Source: Leptothrix cholodnii SP-6
Lineage (GTDB): Bacteria > Pseudomonadota > Gammaproteobacteria > Burkholderiales > Burkholderiaceae_C
Reading direction: 5' to 3'
Length of the DNA stretch: 64,000 nt
Assembly (NCBI RefSeq): GCF_000019785.1
Contig: NC_010524.1
Location: 4,700,001-4,764,000 of the forward strand
In this document: in pieces, positions 11,396 to 25,104 of the stretch
Layout of the letters: every line of letters starts with the position of its first letter
Position numbering within the stretch: the stretch's first letter is position 1
Made by a program: the position numbers and the translations under genes
The notes under the pieces: model-generated
What the model was told of the DNA's origin: nothing
Seen by the model: only the letters and a program-made list of their open reading frames with translations
The model's database searches: none

Positions 11396-13207
11396 ATGTT
11401 CCCGCGCCAGCTCACCGACACGCGGGCCTTCGGGATTGCCAATGCGCTGATCGAAGGCTTCAACCGCCACTACCGGCTGTTCCGCGAAACCAGTGCGCTG
11501 GCCAAGAGCCGCTTCGAGCAGGCCGACTGGCACGGCCAGCAGCGCGCCCAGCGCGAGCGCATCGAGTTCTACGACAAGCGGGTCGAAGAAGCCGCCGAAC
11601 GCCTGCAGACCGAGTTCGGCGCCGCCACGCTCGGCATGGACACCTGGCAGCAGGTCAAGCTGCATTTCATCGGGCTGCTGACCAACCACCATCAGCCCGA
11701 GCTGGCCGAGACCTTCTTCAATTCGGTCACGACCAAGATCCTGCACCACAGCTACTTCCACAACGATTTCATCTTCGTGCGCCCGGCCGTCAGCACCGAA
11801 TACATCGAGAACGACGAGCCCGCCGCCACGCCGACCTACCGCGCCTACTACCCCACGCGCGAGAACCTGCGCCAGACCCTGCGCGAGGTGGTCGAGCACT
11901 TCGCGCTGCAGCGCGAGTTCGAGGACCTGGATCGCGACATCGCCCAGGTGCTGGCCGAGCTGCGCCGGCAAAACCGCGAGGCCACCCGGCTGCGCGCCAA
12001 CTTCCAGATCCAGGTGCTGTCGTCGCTGTTCTATCGCAACAAGGGCGCGTACCTGGTCGGCAAGATCGTCAACGGCTTTCGGGAGACGCCGTTCGCGTTG
12101 CCGATCCTTCATGGCGACGATGGCCGGCTGGTGATCGACACCGCGCTGTTCGGCGAGGACGAACTGCTGATCCTGTTCAGCTTCGCGCGTGCCTATTTCA
12201 TGGTCGACATGGCGGTGCCGAGCGCCTGCGTGCAGTTCCTGCGATCGATGATGCCGCACAAGCCGCGCTGGGAGCTCTACAGCGCCATCGGCCTGCAGAA
12301 GCAGGGCAAGAACGCGTTCTACCGCGAGTTCCTCTACCACCTGCGCCACAGCAGCGACCGCTTGCGCATCGCGCCCGGCATCAAGGGCATGGTGATGCTG
12401 GTGTTCGACCTGCCGAGCTTCCCGTTCGTCTTCAAGGTCATCAAGGATTTCTACCCGCTGCAGAAGGACACCAGCCGCGAACTCATCCAGCGCAAGTACC
12501 TGCTGGTGAAGACCCACGACCGCGTCGGCCGCATGGCCGACACGCTCGAGTACAGCAACGTGGCCTTCCCCCGCGGGCGTTTCGACGACGAGCTGATCGC
12601 CGAGCTGCGGCACTTCTGTCCGAGCCTGATCGAGGACGACGGCGACACGCTGGTGATCCGCCACCTCTACATCGAGCGCCGCATGATCCCGCTCAACATC
12701 TACCTGCAGGAGGCCGACGCGGCACAGCTCGAACATGCGGTGATCGAATACGGCAACGCCATCAAGGACCTGGTGGCGGCCAACATCTTCCCCGGCGACA
12801 TGCTGTGGAAGAACTTCGGCCTCACCCGCCACGGCAAGGTGGTGTTCTACGACTACGACGAGATCGAGTACCTGACCGACTGCAACTTCCGCCGCGTGCC
12901 CGAGCCGCGCACCGAAGAAGAAGAGATGTCCGGCGAGGTCTGGTACAGCGTCGGCCCGAAAGACGTCTTCCCCGAGACCTTCGGCCCCTTCCTGCTCGGC
13001 AATCCGGCGGTGCGCCGCGTGTTCATGCAGCACCACGCCGACCTGCTCGACGCCGCCTTCTGGCAGGGCCACAAGGACCGCATCCGCGCCGGCCACGTGC
13101 ACGACGTGTTTCCCTACGAACCGCACAAGCGCTTCATCCACCAGCGCCAGGGCGGCGAGCAGGCGCGTGTGCGCACGCTCGCCCCGCTGGACATCGACGC
13201 CGACTGA
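11396..13207 (+). CDS. aceK: Isocitrate dehydrogenase kinase/phosphatase AceK
   Basis: Bifunctional kinase/phosphatase that switches NADP-isocitrate dehydrogenase off or on, steering carbon into the glyoxylate bypass during growth on acetate or fatty acids. 603 aa, normal length. The ATP loop [19 protein letters not shown] and the catalytic region [20 protein letters not shown] are clear. It lies inside an acyl-CoA degradation cluster (can upstream by 9 bp, thiolase downstream by 20 bp), consistent with joint induction when acetyl-CoA is the carbon source. Confidence 0.97.
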   Translation: MFPRQLTDTRAFGIANALIEGFNRHYRLFRETSALAKSRFEQADWHGQQRAQRERIEFYDKRVEEAAERLQTEFGAATLGMDTWQQVKLHFIGLLTNHHQPELAETFFNSVTTKILHHSYFHNDFIFVRPAVSTEYIENDEPAATPTYRAYYPTRENLRQTLREVVEHFALQREFEDLDRDIAQVLAELRRQNREATRLRANFQIQVLSSLFYRNKGAYLVGKIVNGFRETPFALPILHGDDGRLVIDTALFGEDELLILFSFARAYFMVDMAVPSACVQFLRSMMPHKPRWELYSAIGLQKQGKNAFYREFLYHLRHSSDRLRIAPGIKGMVMLVFDLPSFPFVFKVIKDFYPLQKDTSRELIQRKYLLVKTHDRVGRMADTLEYSNVAFPRGRFDDELIAELRHFCPSLIEDDGDTLVIRHLYIERRMIPLNIYLQEADAAQLEHAVIEYGNAIKDLVAANIFPGDMLWKNFGLTRHGKVVFYDYDEIEYLTDCNFRRVPEPRTEEEEMSGEVWYSVGPKDVFPETFGPFLLGNPAVRRVFMQHHADLLDAAFWQGHKDRIRAGHVHDVFPYEPHKRFIHQRQGGEQARVRTLAPLDIDAD

Positions 13208-13227
13208 ATCTGCCACCGGAGCCCGCC

Positions 13228-14415
13228 ATGCCGCACACCACCAACCCCATCGTCATCGCCTCCGCCGCCCGCACGCCCATCGGCGGCCTGCTGGGCGATT
13301 TCGCCTCGCTCGCCGCCTGGGAGCTCGGCGGCGTGGCCATCGCCGCCGCCGTGCAACGCGCCGGCATGGCGGCCGAACTCGTCAACGAGGTGCTGATGGG
13401 CAACTGCCTGATGGCCGGCCAGGGCCAGGCGCCGGCCCGCCAGGCCACGCTCGCCGCCGGCCTGCCGCAAAGCGCCGGCGCGGTGACGCTCAGCAAGATG
13501 TGCGGCTCGGGCATGCGCGCGATGATGTTCGGCCACGACATGCTCGTCGCCCGCAGCGCCGACGTGATCGTCGCCGGCGGCATGGAGAGCATGACCAACG
13601 CGCCGCACCTGATGTTCGCGCGCAAGGGCGTCAAGTACGGCGCCGCGCAGCTGTTCGACCACATGGCGATGGACGGCCTGGAAGACGCCTACGAGCGCGG
13701 CAAGGCGATGGGCGTGTTCGCCGAATCGTGCGTCGAGAAATACGGCTTCACCCGCGAGGCGCAGGACGCCTACGCGATCGAATCGACCCGTCGCGCCAAG
13801 GCCGCCAACGAAAGCGGCGCCTTCGACTGGGAGATCGCGCCCGTCACGCTCAAGGGCCGCGGCGGCGATACCGTCATCAAGTACGACGAGCAGCCCTTCA
13901 AGGCCAAGCTCGACAAGATCGCCGGCCTCAAGCCCGCGTTCAAGAAGGACGGCACCATCACCGCCGCCAACGCCAGCAGCATCAGCGACGGCGCCGCCGC
14001 GCTGGTGCTGATGCGCGAGTCGACCGCGCACGCATACGGCGTGACGCCACTGGCTCGCATCGTGAGCCACTCGGTGCACGCGCAGGAACCCGCGTGGTTC
14101 GCCACCGCGCCCGCCGGCGCGATCAACAAGGCGCTCGCCAAGGCCGGCTGGCAGGCGAGCGACGTCGACCTGTGGGAAGTCAACGAAGCCTTCGCCGCAG
14201 TGACGATGGCGGCGATGGCCGATTTCAAGCTGCCGCACGAGATCGTCAACGTGCACGGCGGCGCCTGCGCGCTCGGCCACCCGATCGGCGCCTCGGGCGC
14301 GCGCATCGTCGTCACCCTGCTCGGCGCGCTGCGCCAGCGCGGCTTGAAGCGCGGCATGGCCAGCCTGTGCATCGGCGGTGGTGAAGCCACCGCGCTTGCG
14401 ATCGAAATGCTTTGA
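13228..14415 (+). CDS. Acetyl-CoA acetyltransferase (thiolase)
   Basis: Condenses or cleaves acetoacetyl-CoA; could serve beta-oxidation or PHB synthesis. 395 aa with the three thiolase signatures: acyl-Cys in SKMCGSGMRAMM near residue 92, GGACALGHPIGASGARI, and the C-terminal CIGGGEATA with the second catalytic Cys. ATG at 13228 is preceded by CCGGAGC. It is probably in the can-aceK operon. AtoB and PhaA cannot be separated from sequence alone. Confidence 0.93.
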   Translation: MPHTTNPIVIASAARTPIGGLLGDFASLAAWELGGVAIAAAVQRAGMAAELVNEVLMGNCLMAGQGQAPARQATLAAGLPQSAGAVTLSKMCGSGMRAMMFGHDMLVARSADVIVAGGMESMTNAPHLMFARKGVKYGAAQLFDHMAMDGLEDAYERGKAMGVFAESCVEKYGFTREAQDAYAIESTRRAKAANESGAFDWEIAPVTLKGRGGDTVIKYDEQPFKAKLDKIAGLKPAFKKDGTITAANASSISDGAAALVLMRESTAHAYGVTPLARIVSHSVHAQEPAWFATAPAGAINKALAKAGWQASDVDLWEVNEAFAAVTMAAMADFKLPHEIVNVHGGACALGHPIGASGARIVVTLLGALRQRGLKRGMASLCIGGGEATALAIEML

Positions 14416-14438
14416 ACTGTCTTGAATTGAACCTCCTG

Positions 14439-15152
14439 ATGAACCTCGGACTGCAAGACCTCGCCCTCTTCACCCTCACCGTGCTGGTGCTCAACGCCAC
14501 GCCGGGGGTAGACCTGATCTTCACCCTCACCCGCACGCTGCAGCACGGCGTGCGTGGCGGCCTGGCCGCAGCCGCGGGCATCAGCGCGGGCTGCGTGATC
14601 CACGCCGTCGGCGCGGCCTTCGGGCTGGCCGCGCTGATGGCCACTTCGGCCGACGCCTTCGACGCCCTCAAGCTGCTCGGCGCCATGTACCTGGCGTGGC
14701 TGGCCTTCGGCATGCTGCGCAACGCCTTGCGCACGGCACCAGCGGCGGCCACGGGCGAGGCGACGCTGCCGGACAACGCGGACACCGCCGGCCTGTCGCA
14801 CAGCACCGCCGGCGGCGCGTCGGCCCAGGCCGCGGTCGGCGCACCGATCGGTGCCAGCGTGTTCTTCTCGCAGGGCTTGCTGACCAACGTCACCAACCCC
14901 AAGGTGGCGATCTTCTTCCTCGCCTTGCTGCCGCAGTTCATCGCGGTCGATGCGCCGGACAAGACGACCGCTTTCCTGGTGCTCGGCGCCTGGTTCGTGC
15001 TGCAGAGCGCGCTGTTCCTGGCCGCCCTGGTGATGCTGGTGGCGCCGCTGCGGAGCTGGCAGCCGAGCGCGAAGGTGCAGCGCGCGCTGCACGGCCTGTC
15101 GGCGCTGCTGTTCATCGCCCTGGCGCTGCGGCTGGCGCTGGCCGAAGCCTGA
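14439..15152 (+). CDS. LysE/RhtB-family exporter with extended central loop
   Basis: Second LysE-type exporter in the window, 237 aa from ATG 14439. Family marks: LNATPGVDLIFTLTRTLQHG near the N-terminus and TNVTNPKVAIFFLALLPQFI. Between the third and fourth hydrophobic segments there is an unusually long, Ala/Thr-rich hydrophilic loop (TAPAAATGEATLPDNADTAG) that makes it longer than the 203-aa paralogue at 6951. A TTG codon at 14412 overlapping the thiolase stop could be an earlier start. Substrate unknown. Confidence 0.82.
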   Translation: MNLGLQDLALFTLTVLVLNATPGVDLIFTLTRTLQHGVRGGLAAAAGISAGCVIHAVGAAFGLAALMATSADAFDALKLLGAMYLAWLAFGMLRNALRTAPAAATGEATLPDNADTAGLSHSTAGGASAQAAVGAPIGASVFFSQGLLTNVTNPKVAIFFLALLPQFIAVDAPDKTTAFLVLGAWFVLQSALFLAALVMLVAPLRSWQPSAKVQRALHGLSALLFIALALRLALAEA

Positions 15153-15178
15153 CCCGACCCACTGACGGAGACACCCCC

Positions 15179-16309
15179 ATGCTCTTGAGCGAAGACCACC
15201 GCGCCGTGCAGGACGCCGTGCGCGCCTACGTGCAGGACCAGATCGCCCCGCACGCTGCACGCTGGGACAAGGAGCACCACTTCCCCGCCGAGCAACTCAA
15301 GGGCCTGGCCGCGCTCGGCTGCTACGGCGTGGCCGTGCCCGCCGAGTACGACGGCGCCGGGCTCGACTACCTGGCGCTGGCCATCATCCTGGAAGAAATC
15401 GGCGCGGGCGACGGCGGCACCTCCACCGTGGTCAGCGTCAACAACTGCCCGGTCTGCTCGATCCTGATGGCGTTCGCGAACGAGGCGCAGAAGCAGCAGT
15501 TCCTGAAGCCGCTGGCGCGCGGCGAGATGCTCGGCGCCTTCTGCCTGACCGAGCCACACGTCGGCTCCGAGGCCGGCGGGCTCAAGACCACCGCCGTGCG
15601 CGATGGCGATCACTACGTGCTCGACGGCGTCAAGCAGTTCATCACCAGCGGCCAGCACGGCGACGTCGCGATCGTGATGGCCGTGACCGACAAGGCCGCC
15701 GGCAAGCGTGGCATCAGCGCCTTCCTCGTGCCCACCTCGACGCCCGGCTACACCGTGGCGCGGCTCGAGGACAAGATGGGCCAGCACAGCAGCGACACGG
15801 CGCAGATCAACTTCGACCAGTGTCGCATCCCCGCCAGCTACCGGCTGGGCGAAGAAGGCCAGGGCCTGAAGATCGCGCTGTCGGGCCTGGAGGGCGGGCG
15901 CATCGGCATCGCCAGCCAGAGCGTCGGCATGGCGCGTGCAGCCTTCGAGGCGGCGCTGGCGTACAGCAAGGATCGGATCGCCTTCGGCACCGCCATCTTC
16001 AACCACCAGGCGGTGCAGTTCCGGCTGGCCGACATGGCGATGCAGATCGAAGCCGCGCGGCAGCTGATCTGGCACGCCGCGTCACTCAAGGACGCCGGTC
16101 TGCCCTGCCTGAAAGAGGCCGCGATGGCCAAGCTGTTCGCCAGCGAGATGGCCGAGAAGGTCTGCTCGGCGGCGATCCAGACCTTCGGCGGCTACGGCTA
16201 CGTCAGCGACTTCCCGGTCGAGCGCATCTACCGCGATGTGCGGGTGTGCCAGATCTACGAGGGCACCAGCGACGTGCAGCGGATCCTGATCGGGCGCGCG
16301 CTGGCGTGA
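15179..16309 (+). CDS. Acyl-CoA dehydrogenase
   Basis: FAD-dependent alpha,beta-dehydrogenation of an acyl-CoA, passing electrons to ETF. 376 aa, full length. Family motifs: [13 protein letters not shown] (flavin contact), [10 protein letters not shown], and the C-terminal [20 protein letters not shown] with catalytic Glu in [10 protein letters not shown]. Probably last gene of the can-aceK-thiolase-lysE operon (26-bp gap). Context suits a short/branched-chain substrate under LiuR-like control, but specificity is inference. Confidence 0.94.
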   Translation: MLLSEDHRAVQDAVRAYVQDQIAPHAARWDKEHHFPAEQLKGLAALGCYGVAVPAEYDGAGLDYLALAIILEEIGAGDGGTSTVVSVNNCPVCSILMAFANEAQKQQFLKPLARGEMLGAFCLTEPHVGSEAGGLKTTAVRDGDHYVLDGVKQFITSGQHGDVAIVMAVTDKAAGKRGISAFLVPTSTPGYTVARLEDKMGQHSSDTAQINFDQCRIPASYRLGEEGQGLKIALSGLEGGRIGIASQSVGMARAAFEAALAYSKDRIAFGTAIFNHQAVQFRLADMAMQIEAARQLIWHAASLKDAGLPCLKEAAMAKLFASEMAEKVCSAAIQTFGGYGYVSDFPVERIYRDVRVCQIYEGTSDVQRILIGRALA

Positions 16310-16333
16310 TGCGCCAACGTCATGCCGGGGCGG

Positions 16334-16816
16334 TCAGCAACGCAGCTTGAACTGCCGATCGCGCGCCTCGCGCTTGCGGGCGGCAATCCAGTCCTGCATC
16401 TGCCCCGGCTGAGGCTGACGCGCCATCGCTTCGTACTGGCGAATCGATGCATCCAGCGATTTGCACTCACCCGCCTTGCCCTCGACGCCGTTGTAGAAAT
16501 GGCGCTCGGTGGTCGTGATCGTCGCCGCAGGTGGCGCCGTGAGCCGCGCGGCCTCGGCGCGAGACTGCTCGGCCAGTTGCACCTGCTGCTCCCACGGCAT
16601 GCCATCGGGCACAGTCACCATGCGATCGATCAGCGCCTTCTGCTGGCTGCAGACCGTGTTGGACCAGAACGTGCCGCCGCTGTAGGCCTTGCAGAGGTAG
16701 ACGGTCGCCGCGTTGGCGCCAATGCCGATGCCGGCCAAGGACATCGCCAGGACAACACGCACCCGGCGGCGCGGGCGCGTCAGTGGATCAGGCACCGCAT
16801 CTGCAGCGTGTTTCAT
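16334..16816 (-). CDS. Small membrane-anchored or exported protein of unknown function
   Basis: 160 aa from ATG 16816, which has GGGAG upstream; an earlier in-frame ATG at 16852 lacks this. After an Arg-rich stretch (TRPRRRVRVV) a single hydrophobic segment (LAMSLAGIGIGANAATVYL) looks like a signal-anchor. The exported part has four Cys (LCKAYSG, NTVCSQQ, GECKSLD, and the final KLRC). Tone and spacing recall DUF4124-type exported proteins of Burkholderiales, but I do not recognise the family with certainty. Confidence 0.6.
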   Translation of the reverse strand: MKHAADAVPDPLTRPRRRVRVVLAMSLAGIGIGANAATVYLCKAYSGGTFWSNTVCSQQKALIDRMVTVPDGMPWEQQVQLAEQSRAEAARLTAPPAATITTTERHFYNGVEGKAGECKSLDASIRQYEAMARQPQPGQMQDWIAARKREARDRQFKLRC

Positions 16817-16867
16817 CTCGTTCTCCCTGGTTCTCGAATTGATTGAGCCCACCCACCGACGGGTCGG

Positions 16868-17803
16868 TCAACCATCCTCTTCGTCAAAGTAGTCGCTGTC
16901 GATCTTGGGCACTTTGAAAGTCCGGGAAGTAACGCCCAATTCGCAGTCGATCATCAGATCGGCGAGGCGCTCGCCATCGATCAGCACCATGCCCTCCACC
17001 GACCGCGCAAAGTCAAGTGCCTGGACCGTGTACGCCGACGTGGTGATGAACACACCCTTCTTCGCCTTCTGCCCCGCCAAGGCGCCATAGAAGGCCTGCA
17101 ATTCCGGCCGGCCGACGTTGTTCTGCCAGCGCTTGGCCTGAACGTACACCTTTTCGAGACCGAGCCGATCGAGCGCAATCACGCCGTCGATGCCGCCATC
17201 GCCACTGCCGCCGACACGCTGCAGGTCGGCCCTGCTGGCGCCGTAGCCCAGCCGATGCAACAGGTCGAGCACGATGGTCTCGAAGTACGCTGGCGAAACC
17301 TTGCTCAGAAGTTCGAGCAAATCACGGGCAGCGGCCTGGCGCATTTCATCGAGCGCCTGACCCAGACGGTCATCCGGACTCGCCAGGGCCGCAATCGACG
17401 TACCTGATGCCGGCGCATCACCGCTGGGCACATTCGTTGTTCGGCCATCGACCGCTCGCAACCGTACGCCCATGAAGTCTGTCGCGAGGCGCTCGACCAA
17501 GGCGCTATCGAACGGCGCGGGATGCGTGTTCACGAACACCGTGCCGGCGGGAGTGAGCTGCCAGAAGCCGCGCCGAGGGCTGCTGGAAAGGCCGGCGCGC
17601 TTGAGGCGGTCGTGCGCCCAGCCCGCACGGTTCTTGTAGATGGGTTGGAGCCCGCTGGGCAGGCGCTGCAAGCGGTCCTCGTCGCTGAGTCCCAAGGCAC
17701 TTGCCGCGTAGTCGTGCGCTTCGCGGGCGGATATCCCGTCCGGGTTGAGAGCCAGAAAGCGCAGCAGTGGCTCGATGAAACGGTCATACGTCGGGATCGG
17801 CAT
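16868..17803 (-). CDS. Mrr-like type IV restriction endonuclease
   Basis: Predicted modification-dependent endonuclease, 311 aa. The N-terminal about 100 residues form a winged-helix Mrr_N-type domain (GWAHDRLKRAGLSSSPRRGFW). The C-terminal half carries the PD-(D/E)xK catalytic core: GGSGDGGIDGVIALD followed by VYVQAKRWQNNVGRPELQAF (Asp, Gln/Lys of the Mrr_cat motif). No methyltransferase or other restriction subunit is adjacent, so it would cut foreign modified DNA on its own. GC and codon use look like the neighbours. Confidence 0.88.
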   Translation of the reverse strand: MPIPTYDRFIEPLLRFLALNPDGISAREAHDYAASALGLSDEDRLQRLPSGLQPIYKNRAGWAHDRLKRAGLSSSPRRGFWQLTPAGTVFVNTHPAPFDSALVERLATDFMGVRLRAVDGRTTNVPSGDAPASGTSIAALASPDDRLGQALDEMRQAAARDLLELLSKVSPAYFETIVLDLLHRLGYGASRADLQRVGGSGDGGIDGVIALDRLGLEKVYVQAKRWQNNVGRPELQAFYGALAGQKAKKGVFITTSAYTVQALDFARSVEGMVLIDGERLADLMIDCELGVTSRTFKVPKIDSDYFDEEDG

Positions 17804-17919
17804 CCGGACAGAATAGGCGGCCCGTGGACGAAGCCGACGAATCGAAGCCGGACGGAGCCCATCCTGCTAACTTCTTCACACGCTGCAACGATCCAGACCT
17901 TCGACGTACGGCGCGCCGC

Positions 17920-21303
<3,384 letters not shown>

Positions 21304-21305
21304 GA

Positions 21306-21818
21306 TCAGCCGGGCTTGCGGTAATCGGCCGCGATCCACGCCTCGGCGCTGGCTGTGTTCAGCTTGAAGCCGGCCGCGACCCGCACCTGTGCCAGCGGCT
21401 CGCCGGCCGCATCGGTGGCGGCCAGCACGGCGTAGGGCTCGTACTCGTCGGCGACGATGTCGAGCGTGACGTCGATGCGGCCGTCCGGCCCGTTCACCGT
21501 CAGGCTCTTGTGGTGCAGCGCATGCAAGGCCTGCTCATGGCGGCGCACCACTTCCTTGGCGGTCTTGACGAGGGTGTTGAACGCCGCGGCGTCGAGCGGC
21601 TTGGGGTTCTTCTTGTCGCGCCCCATCGTCCAGGGGCCGACCAGCGCCGGCTCGGGTTCGCCGTCCATCAGCATCGCCACCGCCCAGCCGTCGTCGTCCT
21701 CGTTCTTGATGACGCGGGCGGTCCAGCCGTTGTCGCGCCACAGGCGCGGCTCTTTCACGGCGGCGTCGGCGTCAAGGGGGTCGAGGTCTGCGGCCGGGTC
21801 GATTGCGTCGGATGTCAT
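21306..21818 (-). CDS. Conserved hypothetical protein in signalling operon
   Basis: 170-aa soluble protein, acidic N-terminus ([14 protein letters not shown]), no membrane segment or signal peptide. Central block [25 protein letters not shown] and [15 protein letters not shown] look conserved-domain-like, but I do not recognise a named family. It is tightly packed between two kinases (9 bp after the upstream kinase, 2 bp before the hybrid kinase), which argues for co-expression. Function unknown. Confidence 0.75.
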   Translation of the reverse strand: MTSDAIDPAADLDPLDADAAVKEPRLWRDNGWTARVIKNEDDDGWAVAMLMDGEPEPALVGPWTMGRDKKNPKPLDAAAFNTLVKTAKEVVRRHEQALHALHHKSLTVNGPDGRIDVTLDIVADEYEPYAVLAATDAAGEPLAQVRVAAGFKLNTASAEAWIAADYRKPG

Positions 21819-21827
21819 CCGGAAATC

Positions 21828-24101
21828 TTACTGCCCGGGCTTGCAGGGCAGCCACAGGGTCACGGTCGTGCCTTGAGCAGGCTCGCTGGCCAGCGCGATG
21901 CGCCCGCCCAGCAGCTCGATGATCTCCTTGACGATGCTCATGCCCAGACCCGTGCCGGCGATGCTGCCCGAGGTGTCGGCGCGATAGAACCGCTCGCTGA
22001 CCCGCGCCAGCTGCGCCGCGGTCATGCCGATGCCGTGGTCGCGCACCTCGATGCCGATCATCGGCACGGCCGGGTCGGTGCCGGCGACGATGCGCACCAC
22101 CACGTCGCCGCCGTGGGGCGAATACTTGTACGCGTTCGACAGCACGTTGCCGATCGCCTGGCGCATCTTGTTGCGGTCGACCAGCACCGGCACCGGCTCC
22201 AGACGGCGCTCGAACAGCGGCAGCGCGCGATCCTGCGGCGGCTTGAAGTCGTGCAGCACCTCGCGCAGCAGCAGCGCCAGGTCGAGCGTCTCGAGCACGA
22301 AGTCCTTGCCGCCACGCGCCTCGATGCGCGCCAGGTCGAGCAGCTCGTTGATGATCGAGATCATCAGCTGGCTCTGGCGGTGGATGGTGGTCAGCACGTC
22401 CAGCTGCTTCTCGGCCGACAGCTTGCGGCGCAGCATCAGCTCGGCGAAGCCGAAGATGCTGGCCATCGGCGTGCGCAGCTCGTGCGCGGCGGTCGACAGG
22501 AACTCGCTCTTCATCTGGTCGACCTCGCGCTCGTGCGTCACGTCGCGCAGCGACAGCACCTGCGAGATCGCCTCGGTGTGGCCCTCGCGCAGCCCCACCT
22601 CGAGCACGCGCCGGGCCGGCCGCGCGGTCTCGATCAGTTCGCGGCCGGGCACGCTGGCGTCGTCGCGCGGGCGCAGGTCGTGGCGCATCGCGTCGAAGCC
22701 GCGCCACGGGATCGGGCTGTCGCACTGCGCGCGCAGCTGCGCCTCGATGTCGCGCTCGTCGGCACCGAGCGCCTGGCTTTCGGGCATGCCGGTCAGGCGG
22801 GTGAAGGCCGGACTGACGTAGTTGACGCGGCGCTGCGAGTCGAACGACACGAAACCGTCCGGGCTCAGCGCGAAGATCGCGTCGAGCTGCTCGCCGCGGA
22901 TCTGCAGCCGGGTGACGAGCTCGGAGATCATCAGCGAGATCGCCGCCAGGTCGTCGGAGCCGACCGTCCGGGCCGATGCCTGCGCGCCCGGCGTCAGGCC
23001 TTCGAGCACCTGGCGCAGCGCCACCAGCGCCGACTCGCGGGCGCGCAGCTCGGCGCGCAGGCGCTGGTCGAGCGCGGACTGCTCGCTGATGTCGCGGCAG
23101 GCCAGCACGTGACCCGCCACGGCCCCGTCGGGCGACAGGATCGGCGACAGCGTGGTGTCGACCACCACGTCGGGCTGGGTGTCGCAGCGCAGCGTGACAC
23201 GCCGGCCGGTCCAGCGGCCGAGGTGGCTCGCGTCGGCGTAGACCTGCGGCAGCACCTCGGCGGCCGGGCGGCCGAACATCTGCTCGAGCGTGCGGCCCGC
23301 CATCGCGCAGGCGGCCGGATTGGCCAGCACCACGCGGCCTTCGCCATCGAGCGTGAAGACGCCATCGGCGATCGCGCCCAGCGTGACCGCCGCCTGCGCG
23401 CGCTGCGACTGCAGGCTGGCCGCGGCACGGCCGAGCACCTCGAAGGTCTCGCGGAACTCGAGCGGCGCCTCCTCGGCCGACAGCATCGCCGGCGCGGCCC
23501 GGCCGCTGCGCATGGCCTCGTCGAAGGCCTGCACGCGACTGAGCTTGCCGAGCCAGCGCACCAGCGGAAAGCGGATCAGGGCCAGGCCGCCGATGACGCA
23601 GACCAGGCCCAGCGCCAGCGCGATGCGGGTCTGCTCCCACAGGCGCCCGGCGATGCGGTCGGGCGCAAAGCTCAGGCGCAGCACGCCGTAGTCGTGCCCG
23701 CCCACCGAGATCGGCAGGTTGGTGTCGTAGAGCAGCGCGGCCACCGAATCACGCAGCCAGCGCGGCGGCGCCACGTCGGGCGCATCGTCGCGCGGCGCGC
23801 GCACCACGCCGCCGCGCAGGTCGATGAAGCTGGCCGACGAGAACGACGAGTGGTGCACCGCGTGCTCGAGGGTGCGGCGGATGGTGTCGTAGTCGCCGAT
23901 CACGGCGCTGTCGGAGATCGTCGGCAGCATCACCGCGCTGAGCGCCTCGGCGCGCAGCTGCGCCTCCTCGAGTTCGACCGCGAACTGGTAGCGGTAGAAC
24001 AGCCCGAGCCCGGCGATCACGAAGGCCAGCAGCGTGACGGTGTAGAGCGCGAACACGCGCCCGACCAGCGAGCGCGGCCACAGGCGCCAGGCCGAGGTCA
24101 C
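21828..24101 (-). CDS. PAS-domain sensor histidine kinase
   Basis: 757-aa membrane kinase. TM1 about 14-36; periplasmic loop about 37-158; TM2 about 160-178; first PAS about 235-345 (LGAIADGVFTLDGEGRVVLA); second PAS about 403-525; HisKA with His 540 (STAAHELRTPMASIFG); HATPase with NVLSNAYKYSPHG, DHGIGM and GTGLGMSIVKEII. It ends without a receiver domain. Translation starts 7 bp after the stop of a PhnD-like binding-protein gene, so the binding protein probably presents a ligand to this sensor (inference). Confidence 0.92.
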   Translation of the reverse strand: MTSAWRLWPRSLVGRVFALYTVTLLAFVIAGLGLFYRYQFAVELEEAQLRAEALSAVMLPTISDSAVIGDYDTIRRTLEHAVHHSSFSSASFIDLRGGVVRAPRDDAPDVAPPRWLRDSVAALLYDTNLPISVGGHDYGVLRLSFAPDRIAGRLWEQTRIALALGLVCVIGGLALIRFPLVRWLGKLSRVQAFDEAMRSGRAAPAMLSAEEAPLEFRETFEVLGRAAASLQSQRAQAAVTLGAIADGVFTLDGEGRVVLANPAACAMAGRTLEQMFGRPAAEVLPQVYADASHLGRWTGRRVTLRCDTQPDVVVDTTLSPILSPDGAVAGHVLACRDISEQSALDQRLRAELRARESALVALRQVLEGLTPGAQASARTVGSDDLAAISLMISELVTRLQIRGEQLDAIFALSPDGFVSFDSQRRVNYVSPAFTRLTGMPESQALGADERDIEAQLRAQCDSPIPWRGFDAMRHDLRPRDDASVPGRELIETARPARRVLEVGLREGHTEAISQVLSLRDVTHEREVDQMKSEFLSTAAHELRTPMASIFGFAELMLRRKLSAEKQLDVLTTIHRQSQLMISIINELLDLARIEARGGKDFVLETLDLALLLREVLHDFKPPQDRALPLFERRLEPVPVLVDRNKMRQAIGNVLSNAYKYSPHGGDVVVRIVAGTDPAVPMIGIEVRDHGIGMTAAQLARVSERFYRADTSGSIAGTGLGMSIVKEIIELLGGRIALASEPAQGTTVTLWLPCKPGQ

Positions 24102-24108
24102 GATGCCC

Positions 24109-24963
24109 TCAGCGCAGCGAGGCCGGCGCCGTGCGATAGAAATCGCGGTAGGCCGAGTACTCGCTGCCGTCGGAAGCCATGAAATGCGCGGCGGCAGTCA
24201 GGCCGACATGCACCGACGCCTGCTGCAGGATGTCGCGCCCCTTGGGATCCTGATGCATGCCCACGAAGGCCTGGATCACCGCCTGGCGAACCTTCTCGGG
24301 CACCTTGGCCGACGCCATCAGCGCCAGGTCGTGCACCGGCGGCGACGACCACAGCACGCGGTACTTCTTGTCCTCGCGCCGCGCATACCCCTCGACCAGC
24401 TGCGAGTTGACGCCCGCCGCCGCCGCCTTGCCGCTGTAGAGCTGGGCCAGCGCGCCATCGGTGTTGCCGCCGAAGACCGTCTTGAACTCGACTTGGCGCG
24501 CCATCAGGTGCGCGGCCGTGAACTTGTAGGACACCAGCGCCTCGGGCCCGGGAAAGACGACCTCCTTGCCCGCCAGCGCGGCCAGGTCGGTGATCGGCGA
24601 ATCGGCCGGCACGACGATCTGGGCATGGACCGCCGGGGTCTGGCGGCGGCCGAAGACCCGCCAGCCGAGCTGTTCACGCTCGGGGCTGAAGAGGTGGTTG
24701 CTGAAGACGAACTCGACCTCCTGCGCCAGCACGAAGGCTGTGGTGTCGGCCGAGGTGCGGCCGATCTTGAGCTGCAGCTTGACGCCGCTTTTTTCGGACA
24801 CGTAGCCGATGATCGGATTCCAGTAGGCCGCCGTCAGGTTGATGCCGTACTGGTTGACCGGCGAGAAGCGGTAGACCCCCGCCTCTTGTGCGAGCACCGG
24901 CGTGCAGAGAAAAGCGGCCGCCAGCCAGAGGCCGATGCGCCGAAGAAGGTCGTGCAGATTCAT
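24109..24963 (-). CDS. PhnD-like periplasmic substrate-binding protein
   Basis: 284 aa with a cleavable signal peptide (LWLAAAFLCTPVLAQ, cut after about residue 25). The mature part has the type II binding-protein pattern of the phosphate/phosphonate (PhnD) family: GVKLQLKIGRTSADTTAFV, VVPADSPITDLAALAGKEV, VNSQLVEGYAR. No ABC permease or ATPase is nearby; the next genes are sensor kinases. This fits a binding protein recruited for sensing. Ligand unknown. Confidence 0.85.
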   Translation of the reverse strand: MNLHDLLRRIGLWLAAAFLCTPVLAQEAGVYRFSPVNQYGINLTAAYWNPIIGYVSEKSGVKLQLKIGRTSADTTAFVLAQEVEFVFSNHLFSPEREQLGWRVFGRRQTPAVHAQIVVPADSPITDLAALAGKEVVFPGPEALVSYKFTAAHLMARQVEFKTVFGGNTDGALAQLYSGKAAAAGVNSQLVEGYARREDKKYRVLWSSPPVHDLALMASAKVPEKVRQAVIQAFVGMHQDPKGRDILQQASVHVGLTAAAHFMASDGSEYSAYRDFYRTAPASLR

Positions 24964-25104
24964 GGTCGATCCCGGGCCAGCCGAGTCCAAAGCGATGCAG
25001 AAGGAGCGACGCCACGGCCAGCGTCACCCCCGGATGATCGCTGGTCGCGCCGTCTCGCCTTCTATCGGCGGCTGCGGATCGGAATTGAGGGCCGACGGGC
25101 GCCG

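Noticed and set aside
10685..13216. 843-codon open frame opposite can and aceK
   Set aside because: Antisense shadow; AceK and carbonic anhydrase frames are unmistakable.
21510..24182. 890-codon open frame opposite the PAS kinase
   Set aside because: Antisense shadow of the histidine kinase; no domain.
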